DNA of 10,561 bases from Lachnospiraceae bacterium (GTDB taxonomy: Bacteria; Bacillota; Clostridia; Lachnospirales; Lachnospiraceae): assembly GCA_029068665.1 (NCBI GenBank), contig JAIECC010000344.1:1-10561 (forward strand). The letters are read 5' to 3'. Of the stretch, positions 1 through 7,962 are shown piece after piece. The notes beneath the pieces were generated by a model that did not search any database, was not told the origin of the DNA, and was given only the letters and a program-made list of their open reading frames with translations. The number at the start of each line of letters is the position of its first letter. Position 1 is the stretch's first letter. The position numbers were made by a program, and so were the translations under genes.

Positions 1-53
1 ATGTATAAATCAAAAAATAGAACAAATCTCTTTTATTCTTCTTTAAATTAAAA

Positions 54-59
54 TATAAT
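54..59 (+). promoter_or_regulatory. Candidate -10 box upstream of the AraC-family gene
   Basis: A perfect TATAAT lies in a very AT-rich stretch about 48 bases before the start codon at 107. The sequence 16-17 bases upstream is T-rich (around 31-37) but a poor match to TTGACA, so the -35 element is weak or the promoter needs an activator. AT-rich DNA yields such boxes by chance, so this is a candidate only. Confidence 0.35.
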
Positions 60-106
60 ACATGGTATTTTAATGATAAAAGGGAAAAATAACGAAGGAG
101 AAAAAT

Positions 107-970
107 ATGAAAATATTCGAATACATAGATGTCATGAACACACCCTATCAGATATATATGGAGGAAGTAAGGGATGCGTCCTTTGTGGTAAAGGGACATT
201 GGCATTATTTTATTGAAATTCTGTATGTTACAAGGGGCAGTATTCAGGTAGACTGCGGCAAGTACAGATATCATCTGGAAGAGGGGGCTGTTATCGTTCT
301 GCCTCCCAAGCTGCTGCATCGGATTCAGGCGAACGGCATTTTTCCGTCCAACTATGCGGTGGTAAAATTTGATTTAAATACAATTAAAATCCCCGGCGTA
401 TATTTGCCGAAAATCCGAAGGATGCTATCCGGTATTCATGAAAAGAATCCGTTGATTTATCTTCGGGAACAGCAGGAGGAGAACCGGTTTCATGTTTATA
501 TTCAAAATTGTCTGGAGGAAATAGCAGGACGGCAGTTCGGATATGAATTGAATATATATGCCAATCTGTCAGTGATGCTGATTCAAATGGTACGGAGCCG
601 GGAGGAAAGCGAAACTGCATTGACAGAAGAAAAAAAGGAAGAAGGAACTTCCGTCTTTTTTGCTAATATTCTGGAGTATATTGATACTCATTCTTTTGAA
701 ACGATTCAGGTTCAGGAGCTGGCGGAGAGAAGTGGGATGAGCTATTCGAATTTTGCCAGGTTATTTAAAAAACAATATGGGCGTTCCTGCAAAGAATATA
801 TCGAATATATCCGAATTGCCAAGGCTGAAGAACTTGTGTTATACAGTGATTTTGATATCAGCTACATTGCACAGGAGGCCGGCTTTGCCGACACCAGTCA
901 TTTTATTCGGATTTATAAGAAATTCAAAGGAGAAACACCCAAGCAGGCAAGGCTGAAGGCAACAGGCTGA
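107..970 (+). CDS. AraC-family transcriptional regulator (cupin sensor plus double HTH)
   Basis: This 287-residue protein has the usual layout and length of an AraC/XylS regulator: an N-terminal cupin-like sensing domain and a C-terminal pair of helix-turn-helix motifs. The cupin region spans about residues 28-90, with a GHWHYFIEILYV stretch (His31, His33), an EEGAVIVLPP turn and His71. The DNA-binding domain spans about 185-283: the first HTH is near 201-224 (QELAERSGMSYSNFARLFKK) and the second near 250-275 (ISYIAQEAGF then HFIRIYKKFKGETP), the classic AraC signature. A strong GAAGGAG ribosome binding site (94-100) fixes the ATG. Family members of this shape usually sense a sugar or other small molecule and activate nearby genes, but the ligand cannot be read here. 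No transport or sugar-degradation gene lies downstream, so its target may be upstream of the window or elsewhere. It ends one base from the convergent aminotransferase gene. Confidence 0.93.
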   Translation: MKIFEYIDVMNTPYQIYMEEVRDASFVVKGHWHYFIEILYVTRGSIQVDCGKYRYHLEEGAVIVLPPKLLHRIQANGIFPSNYAVVKFDLNTIKIPGVYLPKIRRMLSGIHEKNPLIYLREQQEENRFHVYIQNCLEEIAGRQFGYELNIYANLSVMLIQMVRSREESETALTEEKKEEGTSVFFANILEYIDTHSFETIQVQELAERSGMSYSNFARLFKKQYGRSCKEYIEYIRIAKAEELVLYSDFDISYIAQEAGFADTSHFIRIYKKFKGETPKQARLKATG

Positions 971-971
971 C

Positions 972-2066
972 CTATACGATCTCCAGCAGCGTATTCACCA
1001 GTAAATCATCATCCTCCGGCTTTAAGAAGCAGAAGCGGATGTATTTCGGACCAAGCCCAAGGAAGTTGGAGCAGTCCCGAATCATTAGATTTTTCTTAAT
1101 GCAATGTTCAAACAAATCAGCGGAGGTCAACGTTTCCTGTTCCAGCTTTACCAGTACAAAGTTGGCAGCAGGCGGAAATATCTTAATGGTTTTCCGGGTC
1201 TTTAAAGCAGAGCAGACCAGACTCTGCTCCTGAGAAATCAGGCTTCGGGTGGCATTGATGTAGCAGGTATCCCGAAACATGACGGTTCCGGCATAGGCAG
1301 CAATGGAGCTGATTCCCCATGGATTCTCATGCTTCTGGATATAGCGGAGCAGCTTTTCATTGGAAGTACATGCATAGCCCAGCCGAAGTCCGGGTACGGC
1401 GAAAAACTTGGAAACACCTCGAAGTACAATCAGATTATTATAGTCCTTAACAAGCGGAATAGCAGAAACTGCAGCTACATCCTTTACGAATTCCACATAG
1501 GTTTCATCTACCAGAACAAAGGCAGAGACTTTTCGACAGGTTTCGACAATCTTTTGAAGCTGTCCGGCTGTCAGACAGGTAGAGGTGGGATTGTTAGGAT
1601 TGCAGATGATTACCATATCTACAGATTCATCAATCTGACTGCAAAGTGCTTCCAAATCTAATTGAAAATCATTTTCTTCCTTTAGAATAAAATCTATGAT
1701 TTCACTTTTGACTGCTTTTAGGTCCCGCTTATACTCAGAATATGTCGGTTCAACCACAATGGTTTTTTTGGGCTTAATAGTAGTAATAAAGGTAACAATT
1801 AACTCAGTAGAGCCGCTGCCGGGTAGAATATAGGCAGTTTCCGCCCCTGTATATACATGAATGGCTTCTTTCAAATCCTTATATTCCCGATCCGGATACT
1901 CTGTCAGAATATCGATGCGCTTTTGCAGAGCCTGCTTCATCATAGGAGACATACCCAGTGGATTTACGTTAGAACCAAAGGGACGGATATCCTCTCTCCG
2001 GATGCCATAAAGCTGTTCAATTTTTTCCAAATCACTGCCATGAAACTGATCTGTAGGTTGTAACAT
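972..2066 (-). CDS. PLP-dependent aminotransferase, HisC/CobD-like (fold type I)
   Basis: This is a 364-residue class I/II aminotransferase-fold enzyme, full length for the HisC/CobD group. Visible motifs are FGSNVNPLG (30-38), GSGSTE (83-88) for cofactor phosphate binding, NPNNPT (156-161), VDETY (186-190) with the Asp that pairs with the pyridine nitrogen, SK with the Schiff-base Lys220, GLRLGY (226-231) and a C-terminal YIRF carrying the likely carboxylate-binding Arg344. The early SNVNPLG motif and Trp/Pro-containing ENPWGIS segment recall threonine-phosphate decarboxylase (CobD) and histidinol-phosphate aminotransferase; the two cannot be told apart here, and no cob or his genes are nearby. 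The start at 2066 is chosen because an AAGGAGAG site lies just upstream on the minus strand. The frame stays open for 77 more codons, but that extension has no family similarity and would run into the next gene. Fairly sure of the family, unsure of the substrate. Confidence 0.9.
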   Translation of the reverse strand: MLQPTDQFHGSDLEKIEQLYGIRREDIRPFGSNVNPLGMSPMMKQALQKRIDILTEYPDREYKDLKEAIHVYTGAETAYILPGSGSTELIVTFITTIKPKKTIVVEPTYSEYKRDLKAVKSEIIDFILKEENDFQLDLEALCSQIDESVDMVIICNPNNPTSTCLTAGQLQKIVETCRKVSAFVLVDETYVEFVKDVAAVSAIPLVKDYNNLIVLRGVSKFFAVPGLRLGYACTSNEKLLRYIQKHENPWGISSIAAYAGTVMFRDTCYINATRSLISQEQSLVCSALKTRKTIKIFPPAANFVLVKLEQETLTSADLFEHCIKKNLMIRDCSNFLGLGPKYIRFCFLKPEDDDLLVNTLLEIV

Positions 2067-2105
2067 AAAAATATCCCTCTCCTTCTTTCCTAAATCGATA
2101 TTATT

Positions 2106-2114
2106 TGTTATAAT
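2106..2114 (+). promoter_or_regulatory. Candidate extended -10 promoter for the DUF5717 operon
   Basis: The sequence TGTTATAAT is a perfect extended -10 element (TG, one base, TATAAT). No good TTGACA occurs 16-18 bases upstream, which is tolerated in extended -10 promoters. Transcription would begin near 2121 and give a leader of about 120 bases before the ATG at 2243. A perfect inverted repeat begins two bases downstream of the box. The inference rests on sequence alone; a promoter nearer the gene (around TATTAT at 2195-2200) is possible but has no recognisable -35. Confidence 0.42.
2107..2112 (-). promoter_or_regulatory. Candidate -10 box for the aminotransferase gene
   Basis: Read on the minus strand this is TATAAC, one base from consensus, about 40 bases upstream of the aminotransferase start. 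The spaced -35 position on that strand is only a run of T, so support is weak. It physically overlaps the candidate plus-strand -10 box, which would make the two divergent promoters back-to-back and possibly mutually exclusive. Confidence 0.3.
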
Positions 2115-2115
2115 G

Positions 2116-2152
2116 TGACTTATCGGAGGAAAAAAGTGACTGCGATAAGTCA
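2116..2152. repeat. Perfect 10-bp inverted repeat, candidate operator
   Basis: The arms TGACTTATCG (2116-2125) and CGATAAGTCA (2143-2152) are exact inverted complements separated by 17 bases, with half-sites starting 27 bases apart. The repeat would overlap the start of transcription from the candidate plus-strand promoter and lie just upstream of the candidate minus-strand one, a placement typical of a shared operator in a divergent control region. It could instead act as an RNA hairpin, but the 17-base loop and the lack of a T tract argue against a terminator. The binding protein is unknown. Confidence 0.45.
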
Positions 2153-2157
2153 GTAAT

Positions 2158-2196
2158 GGGCCGGAAAGGCTCAACGTATGGAAGCGGAGCTTCATA
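2158..2196 (+). promoter_or_regulatory. Two short hairpins in the leader of the DUF5717 gene
   Basis: Two potential stem-loops follow one another: GGGCC/GGCTC with a GGAAA loop (2158-2172, one G-T pair), and GAAGC/GCTTC with a GGA loop (2181-2193) that extends to about eight pairs, TAT with ATA, across one bulged G (2177-2196). Together with the inverted repeat just before, the leader is more structured than its neighbours. No known riboswitch consensus is evident. Short stems of this kind also occur by chance. Confidence 0.25.
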
Positions 2197-2242
2197 TTAT
2201 TAGTATAGCGTACATAAGGAAGGATTGGCAAGGGTGTTGTAA

Positions 2243-5200
2243 ATGAAAGAAAAAGTAGAACAATATGCAAAGGGCGAATATGACGTAAACAGACCAAAGG
2301 TTACTATATCTGCCGATCATTTACAACTGAATATAGAAGCAGGCTCTGTTTATCAGGGCTTTTTAGAGGTGGCTTCTCAAAATGACCGGAAAATGAAGGG
2401 CATGGTTTATGACAATCGTTATCTGTTCAAGATAGAACCACATAATTTCATTGGAAAGGCCCAGCAGATAGAACTGAACTTTGATGCAAGAAAATGGGAA
2501 AAGGGAGAGAAGATTTCCGGCAGTATTTATGTGATTACGGATGGGGGAGAGTTTGGAATTCCTTATGAGATTGACATAACTGCTCCTACGGTGGAGACCT
2601 CGATTGGCGAGCTGGGAGATATGTTTCAGTTTGCAAGTCTTGCAGAAAGCAATTGGAATGAGGCTGTTCGCATATTTGCTTCTCCGGAATTCAAGCGGAC
2701 CTTTTTGGAACGGGAGCCAATGTATGAACGGGTTTATGAGAGTCTTAACCGGAGTCTTTCTGCCAGTCAGGCCATGGAGGAATTTTTAACCTATACCCAT
2801 AAGAAACGAACTCTGTCTTTAGATGTAGCAGAACGGAAACAGTATCTGCCATATCATGAAAAGACGGAAAAGCATAGTATTCTGGTGACAAGAAATACCT
2901 GGGGATATTTGAATGCAGAGATCTCTTCGGATGTCCGGTTCCTGCAGCCGATCAAGCGGTATTTAAGTATGGAGGACTTTATAGGGAATAAGTTTCAATT
3001 GGAATATATGGTATTTCCGGAATATATCGAAGAAAATTCCAACACCGGACATATTACAATTGAAAATATCTATCAGAAAATAGTTATTGATATAATCGTG
3101 AAGGCAACACCGGAAAATCAGCTGGAGCCGCCACAGTTGTTTACAAATCGGCACATAATCAAGGTTCATCAGCATAGTCTGATTGCGAACTATCTGGATT
3201 TTCGTACCGGGAAATTAGATTTGGACAGTTATGTTGATAAGTCTTTATATGCACTTCGGAATCTGACACAGTACTGTCGGGAGGATTATTTGTATCGGCT
3301 GGGCATTCTGCACATGAATATTCTGGCCGGGAATGAGAGCATGGCAGAGGAGGAATTTAAGCGAATTGATGCTGATAAGGATAAGATGGTTTCCGGAGTT
3401 CGGGAATCCTGCTATTATATGTATTTGAAGGCATTGGCATACAAGGATGCGGATTCTATAGAGAAAGCGAAGTATCAGATTCGGAAAGTATTTGAAGCGG
3501 AGGATGAAAAGCTCTTTTACTTCTGGCTACTGATTTTTCTGGATGATTCAGAGGGAGAAGACAGAAGTGCCATCTATACAGAGATTCAGAAGCTGTATGC
3601 ACAGGGTGTGCATAGTCCGATTTTATATCATGAGGTCTGTGATTTATTCAACCACGAGCCGTTAATGCTTCGGAAGCTGACCGGCCTGGAAATCTTAGCC
3701 GTCCGCTGGGGAATGCAGCATGATTATGTATCAGAAGATGTAATCGGTATGTGTGTAGAACTGGCAGGAAGGGAGCATGGCTTTCAGCCGTCATTGTTCC
3801 GGCTGCTGCAGGAGATTGATAAACGGTATCCTTCGGAAGAGGTTTTAAGAACCATTTGCAGTATGCTGATTCGTGCCAATAAAGCAGATCAGAGTTATCA
3901 TAAATACTTTGTTCGGGGAATCGAGAGCGGATTTAAACTAATCGGCATTTATGAATGTTATATTCACAGCATTGATATGAAAGCATATCCGAAGCTGCCG
4001 GAGGCTGTAATCCGTTATCTGGCATACAGCAATACGTTGACGGATTATGAAATGGCATATGTATATGCCAACCTGATTAAGAATAAGGGGATTTATCCGG
4101 GTCTGTATGGCGAGTTGTCTGCGGCCATTGAAAGCTATATGGAGTCTCAGATTTTAAAGGGTGTGATACATGAATTCCTGCTTGTGATTTATAAGGAATT
4201 TCTGAATCCGGAGCACATTAACCCGAAGTATGCGGCAAGATTGGCTAACATCATCTTTAAGCGACGGTTGACCTGCAGCAATCCGAATATGAAATCGGTG
4301 ATCGTAAACCATAAAGAGCTTTTGGAGGAGCAGCAGATTCCGATTTTGGATGGCGTGGCATATGTGGATATTATTACGGACTCTGCGGTTATTACTTTGG
4401 TAGATACCAAGGGGAACCGGTATACCAGTACCGTACCTTATCGGCTGGAACGTATGGTGGATGCCAGGATTTACATTAATATATGTCATCGGTATAATTT
4501 GTCCGATGCAAGACTGCTTGCCTATATTTACAGCAGAATGGAGCATAAGAACCTGCAGGATGCAGCAGATGTCAATCAGGCAAGGGATGTTTTGGAATGT
4601 GCACAAATTAGTTATGCGGTACGGCAGCAGGCACTGCTTCAAATCATAGAATATTATCTGGAAAACTATGACGGGGATATTCTGGAACGATATTTACTGC
4701 AGGTAGATCTGGAATATCTGGATAAGCTGCACAGCGGAGAAATTATTTCCGGTTATATCATGCGTGGAATGAACCGGAAGGCATATGAAGCGATTAAGCG
4801 GTTTGGTTATGGGGATGTGGAGATTTCCAGACTGCTTCGACTGGCTTCTTATATTGTGACGGATACAGATATATTAGGTGATGAGGCGTTGACCGCACTT
4901 TGCATTTATCTGTACCAGAAGGGCCAGTATAATGATCGAATCATGCAATATCTGGTATTCCAGTACAAAGCAGATGTTAAGGAGCTTTCCAGACTTTGGG
5001 AAGCAGCTATAGTAGTATTGGGAGAAGCAAGAGAATTAGAAGAAAATATTCTGGCACAGATGGTATTTTCCGGCACCAATACGGATAATTCTATTGATAT
5101 TTTCCGCTCCTATTATAAGGGACGGCACAGAGGCATGGTAATCAAGGCCTTTTTAAAGAAAATGGCATATATGTATTTTATTCGGGAAGAACGGGTGCCG

Positions 5201-5812
5201 GATGCTGTGTTTGACTATATTATGCTGGAGATGGAAAAGGGAGAAATTCAGGATGATATCAGTCATGGTGCCGTATTATGGCATCTTTCAAGAAGTGTCC
5301 GCTTAAATGAAGAGCAGACAGAGTATGTGTCAAGGACCATTAAGCGGTTTCTGGACCGGGGTATTGTTTTGCCATTCTTCAAAGCCTTTTTCGAAGTCAT
5401 GGATCTGCCGGAGGAATTGTTTTTGAAAACCTATCTGGTGTACAAGGGAGAAGAACGGCGGGATGTAATCGTAAACTATAGTGTGGGGACCAGTGAATTG
5501 CAGACCCTGGATTTCCGCCCTTGCCGCATGGAGGAACGGATTCCGGGATACTATGTTCAGGAGTTTATCGTATTTCATGGAGAGCAGCTTTTGTATCATT
5601 TCAGTGAGAATTATACAGGACCGGTTACTCTGGTGGAAAGTGACAGCATAAGAAATGATGCATATCGAAAGGAAGAGCCGGAAAGCCGGTTTGAACGACT
5701 GAATCAGATGCTGATCAGTCAGGAAATGCGGGATTCTGTAGTGCTGACGGAGAGCATGGAGGAATATATGAAAAATAGTCATGTATTTGAAGAAATCCTG
5801 CGTATCTTATAA
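2243..5812 (+). CDS. DUF5717-type giant protein: duplicated beta domains plus helical solenoid
   Basis: I recognise this 1189-residue protein as the DUF5717 type found in Lachnospiraceae; no function is known to me. There is no signal peptide or membrane segment, so it should be cytoplasmic. The N-terminus holds two beta-rich, Ig-like regions at about 18-114 and 210-288. Each has an aromatic strand followed by a FIG-centred motif (FIGKAQQIELNFD at 69-81; FIGNKFQLEYMVF at 246-258) and a final strand ending in an IDI-type sequence, suggesting duplication. A helical segment lies between them (about 115-200). From about 310 to 1065 the chain is a long run of amphipathic helix pairs like a TPR or HEAT solenoid, interrupted by a small beta insertion near 700-735. 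A beta-rich block (about 1070-1130) and a charged helical tail close the protein. A stop codon directly precedes the ATG, so this is the first possible start; the site AAGGG lies about nine bases upstream. It begins the series that continues with the Hsp70-like gene 35 bases downstream, its likely partner. Confidence 0.88.
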   Translation: MKEKVEQYAKGEYDVNRPKVTISADHLQLNIEAGSVYQGFLEVASQNDRKMKGMVYDNRYLFKIEPHNFIGKAQQIELNFDARKWEKGEKISGSIYVITDGGEFGIPYEIDITAPTVETSIGELGDMFQFASLAESNWNEAVRIFASPEFKRTFLEREPMYERVYESLNRSLSASQAMEEFLTYTHKKRTLSLDVAERKQYLPYHEKTEKHSILVTRNTWGYLNAEISSDVRFLQPIKRYLSMEDFIGNKFQLEYMVFPEYIEENSNTGHITIENIYQKIVIDIIVKATPENQLEPPQLFTNRHIIKVHQHSLIANYLDFRTGKLDLDSYVDKSLYALRNLTQYCREDYLYRLGILHMNILAGNESMAEEEFKRIDADKDKMVSGVRESCYYMYLKALAYKDADSIEKAKYQIRKVFEAEDEKLFYFWLLIFLDDSEGEDRSAIYTEIQKLYAQGVHSPILYHEVCDLFNHEPLMLRKLTGLEILAVRWGMQHDYVSEDVIGMCVELAGREHGFQPSLFRLLQEIDKRYPSEEVLRTICSMLIRANKADQSYHKYFVRGIESGFKLIGIYECYIHSIDMKAYPKLPEAVIRYLAYSNTLTDYEMAYVYANLIKNKGIYPGLYGELSAAIESYMESQILKGVIHEFLLVIYKEFLNPEHINPKYAARLANIIFKRRLTCSNPNMKSVIVNHKELLEEQQIPILDGVAYVDIITDSAVITLVDTKGNRYTSTVPYRLERMVDARIYINICHRYNLSDARLLAYIYSRMEHKNLQDAADVNQARDVLECAQISYAVRQQALLQIIEYYLENYDGDILERYLLQVDLEYLDKLHSGEIISGYIMRGMNRKAYEAIKRFGYGDVEISRLLRLASYIVTDTDILGDEALTALCIYLYQKGQYNDRIMQYLVFQYKADVKELSRLWEAAIVVLGEARELEENILAQMVFSGTNTDNSIDIFRSYYKGRHRGMVIKAFLKKMAYMYFIREERVPDAVFDYIMLEMEKGEIQDDISHGAVLWHLSRSVRLNEEQTEYVSRTIKRFLDRGIVLPFFKAFFEVMDLPEELFLKTYLVYKGEERRDVIVNYSVGTSELQTLDFRPCRMEERIPGYYVQEFIVFHGEQLLYHFSENYTGPVTLVESDSIRNDAYRKEEPESRFERLNQMLISQEMRDSVVLTESMEEYMKNSHVFEEILRIL

Positions 5813-5847
5813 GGTTTTGGGATAAAAGAGATTAGGAGATAAAGCAT

Positions 5848-7110
5848 ATGCAGAATTTTTATCTTGGTATGGATGTCTGTGCGGAACATACACAGTTGAG
5901 TTTTTTTAATCAGCAGACCAAAGAGCCGGAATCCATTTGTCAATTAAATACAGTAGATACATATCTGCTTCCTAACGTGGCATTTTTCGGAGAGGAAGCC
6001 AAACGGTGGTATATCGGAAGTGAAGCGGCAGAGCATCGGTTTCATCAGAAAGGAACCATGCTTGAGCAGGTGGTAGAGAAGCTGGAATCTACGGAACGAA
6101 TGGTGTTTCATGAGGAAACCTATACCTATGAGGATGTATTGCTGGTGATTTTAAAGGGACATATCATGGACTTTCTGAATCGCTATGAGGATGCACATAT
6201 TGAGCGGCTGGTAGTGACGGTATATAAATATTCCAATGCCCTGTTCCGGGTATTGCATATGCTCCAGGATGAATTAGGTCTGTACGGACAGAAGTTCTTT
6301 ATTATCGGACATACCAGTGCCTATCTGCATTTTATCTTCCAGCAGCCGGAGAGCCTGCGGAATAACAGTGTAGGGTTATTTGATTATGGATCAGAAGGTC
6401 TGATGTTCTATCGTGTGGATATTGCCAGAAGAACCACCCCTCAGGTGGTAACGGTTATTCAAAAGGATTACCGGGAGCAAATGGGATATTATCGGATTTA
6501 TGATGATAAAAGAGAGCTGGATCAACGATTTCTGGAGGTGGTACAGGAGGTATTGAAGGAGGCGTATATGTCAGCCGTATATCTCACCGGTGTGGGCTTT
6601 ACGGAGCTTTGGGCAAATGCCTCTCAGAATGCGCTGTGTGATGGCAGACGGGTATTCGTAGGACAGAATATCTATACGAAAGGAGCCTGTTACGCCGCCT
6701 ATATTGGCTCTCATGTGATCAATCCGAATAAATATATTGTAAATGCAGAAGATATGGTACATAGTGATGTAGGCATCTTAAGCGGTGATGCCGCCAACAC
6801 CTTTATTCCGATTGCCAAAGGCGGCCGGGAATGGTATAACATGCGAGGGAAGCTTTGCGTGTGTCTGGATGATACAAATCGGGTAGAATTATTATATAAG
6901 AATCATTATAATCAGGAAGCAATGCGTGAAATTATTGAAATTCATGGACTTCCATCAAGACCGAATAAGACTACCAGACTTTCTCTGGAGGTAGAGATGT
7001 ATAGCGGGAACAGAGGCGCCGTTGTGATTCGGGATGAAGGGTTCGGCAAGCTGTATCCCACAACCAATAAGATATACCGGAAAGAATTTTTATTAGAAAA
7101 GGAAGGCTAG
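5848..7110 (+). CDS. DUF5716-type protein, divergent Hsp70/actin-fold ATPase
   Basis: I recognise this 420-residue protein as the DUF5716 type that accompanies DUF5717. Its layout matches a reduced Hsp70/actin-like fold: a phosphate-1-like strand-turn-strand at 5-20 (YLGMDVCAEHTQLSFF, Asp9), an LPNVAFFG...WYIGSEA segment (41-60) like the N-terminal lobe of DnaK, a phosphate-2-like hairpin at 175-190 (VGLFDYGSEGLMFYRV, Asp179, Gly181), an adenosine-like motif VYLTGVGF (244-251), and KGACYAAYIG (278-287) like the closing GA-rich helix of these proteins. The glycine/threonine-rich loop GIDLGTT of true Hsp70s is replaced by GMDVCAE, so nucleotide hydrolysis is uncertain. Residues 335-412 are beta-rich and could be a small substrate-binding-like domain; there is no DnaK lid. 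An AGGAG site (5834-5838) fixes the start. Its neighbours suggest it powers or organises a complex with the DUF5717 solenoid and the two proteins that follow. A pseudoenzyme role is the main alternative. Confidence 0.85.
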   Translation: MQNFYLGMDVCAEHTQLSFFNQQTKEPESICQLNTVDTYLLPNVAFFGEEAKRWYIGSEAAEHRFHQKGTMLEQVVEKLESTERMVFHEETYTYEDVLLVILKGHIMDFLNRYEDAHIERLVVTVYKYSNALFRVLHMLQDELGLYGQKFFIIGHTSAYLHFIFQQPESLRNNSVGLFDYGSEGLMFYRVDIARRTTPQVVTVIQKDYREQMGYYRIYDDKRELDQRFLEVVQEVLKEAYMSAVYLTGVGFTELWANASQNALCDGRRVFVGQNIYTKGACYAAYIGSHVINPNKYIVNAEDMVHSDVGILSGDAANTFIPIAKGGREWYNMRGKLCVCLDDTNRVELLYKNHYNQEAMREIIEIHGLPSRPNKTTRLSLEVEMYSGNRGAVVIRDEGFGKLYPTTNKIYRKEFLLEKEG

Positions 7111-7114
7111 GTAC

Positions 7115-7948
7115 ATGGGAAAAATTATTGTATGTGAAGCAAGACAGGCTGTAATTCCATATGTGTTCGTAAATACCAAGGTTGAGGTGTATTCTTATGA
7201 AGAGCTTTGCTTTTATATCTATAATAATGGTGCATTACTGAATGCGGAACAATTTCAGGGGAAACTGGTACAATGGCTGAAGTCTGAACTGGAAATGGAG
7301 GAACTGGCGAATAGAATCATGGAAAAGCTGGCGGCAGATGCCGGATTGACAGATGTTTTAGTTGCCATTTTGTCTGCCGGTAATTATTATGAGACTGCAG
7401 AAATTCATCAGTTTGTCGACAAGCAGGAATTGCTGGGACTGCTTCCGGAGGAAGAGAAGATAAAACTAAAGGCAGACAGTTTTCTGATGTATAAGCGGAT
7501 TTTGAAAGCAATTTCATTGTATAATGAGATCCTTCGGCGGGAGGGAAGCATTGAGGATAAGCGGCTGATTGGAGATGTATATCATAATAAAGGGGTTGCT
7601 CTGGCAAAGAATATGGAACTGACCAAGGCAAAATTATGCTTTTTGGAAGCGTACAGGCGGAATAAAAAGAAGCCATCTCTGGAAGCATACTTAATGCTGC
7701 GTCTGTTGGAGGAGCCGGCAGAGATTGTAGCACAGGAAGCCCGGAACTTTCATATGGAAGAGGCCGATTTTGGACGTATTTCTATGCTGGTAGAAGATGC
7801 TATAGATGACTCTGTCAATACAGCCGCTTATACACGGTATCAAAAAGCATTATACAACAAAGACCATGGAGATTATGAAGCATTTAATCAAAGAGTGGAT
7901 ATGCTGTTGAATCAATGGAAAGAAGAATTTCGTGAGCAAGTCGTCTAA
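7115..7948 (+). CDS. TPR-like protein of the DUF5717/DUF5716 cluster
   Basis: This soluble 277-residue protein has no signal peptide. Residues 1-30 look like short beta strands (KIIVCEAR, then VEVYSYEELC). They lead into a YSYEELCFYIYNN helix that I recall, without being able to check, from similar Lachnospiraceae proteins. The rest is helical. A TPR-like unit is clearest at about 151-184 (GDVYHNKGVALAKNMELTKA then a FLEAYRRN helix, with the spacing of alanine, glycine and tyrosine typical of TPRs), preceded by another helix pair at about 116-142 (KADSFLMYKRILKAISLYNEIL). TPRs bind peptides or protein partners, so an adaptor role beside the Hsp70-like protein is the simplest inference. The gap from the preceding stop is four bases and the ribosome binding site AGGAAGG lies inside the preceding gene's end, so translation is probably coupled. 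Catalytic motifs are absent. Confidence 0.82.
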   Translation: MGKIIVCEARQAVIPYVFVNTKVEVYSYEELCFYIYNNGALLNAEQFQGKLVQWLKSELEMEELANRIMEKLAADAGLTDVLVAILSAGNYYETAEIHQFVDKQELLGLLPEEEKIKLKADSFLMYKRILKAISLYNEILRREGSIEDKRLIGDVYHNKGVALAKNMELTKAKLCFLEAYRRNKKKPSLEAYLMLRLLEEPAEIVAQEARNFHMEEADFGRISMLVEDAIDDSVNTAAYTRYQKALYNKDHGDYEAFNQRVDMLLNQWKEEFREQVV

Positions 7949-7962
7949 GAAGGAGATTGTAA

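Noticed and set aside
2067..2242. Cobalamin riboswitch suggested by the CobD-like gene
   Set aside because: The leader on that strand is too short, and I see none of the conserved B12-box features.
2067..2297. 77-codon N-terminal extension of the aminotransferase frame
   Set aside because: The extension has no family similarity, would overlap the DUF5717 start and the promoter region, and a strong ribosome binding site serves the internal ATG at 2066.
4154..4642. Open frame of 162 codons on the minus strand inside the DUF5717 gene
   Set aside because: It lies wholly antisense to a well-supported gene, has Cys/His/Ile-rich composition typical of shadow frames and no domain I recognise.
7317..7733. 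Minus-strand 138-codon frame inside the TPR-like gene
   Set aside because: It is antisense to a supported gene, proline/serine-rich with low-complexity look, and lacks any ribosome binding context or domain.
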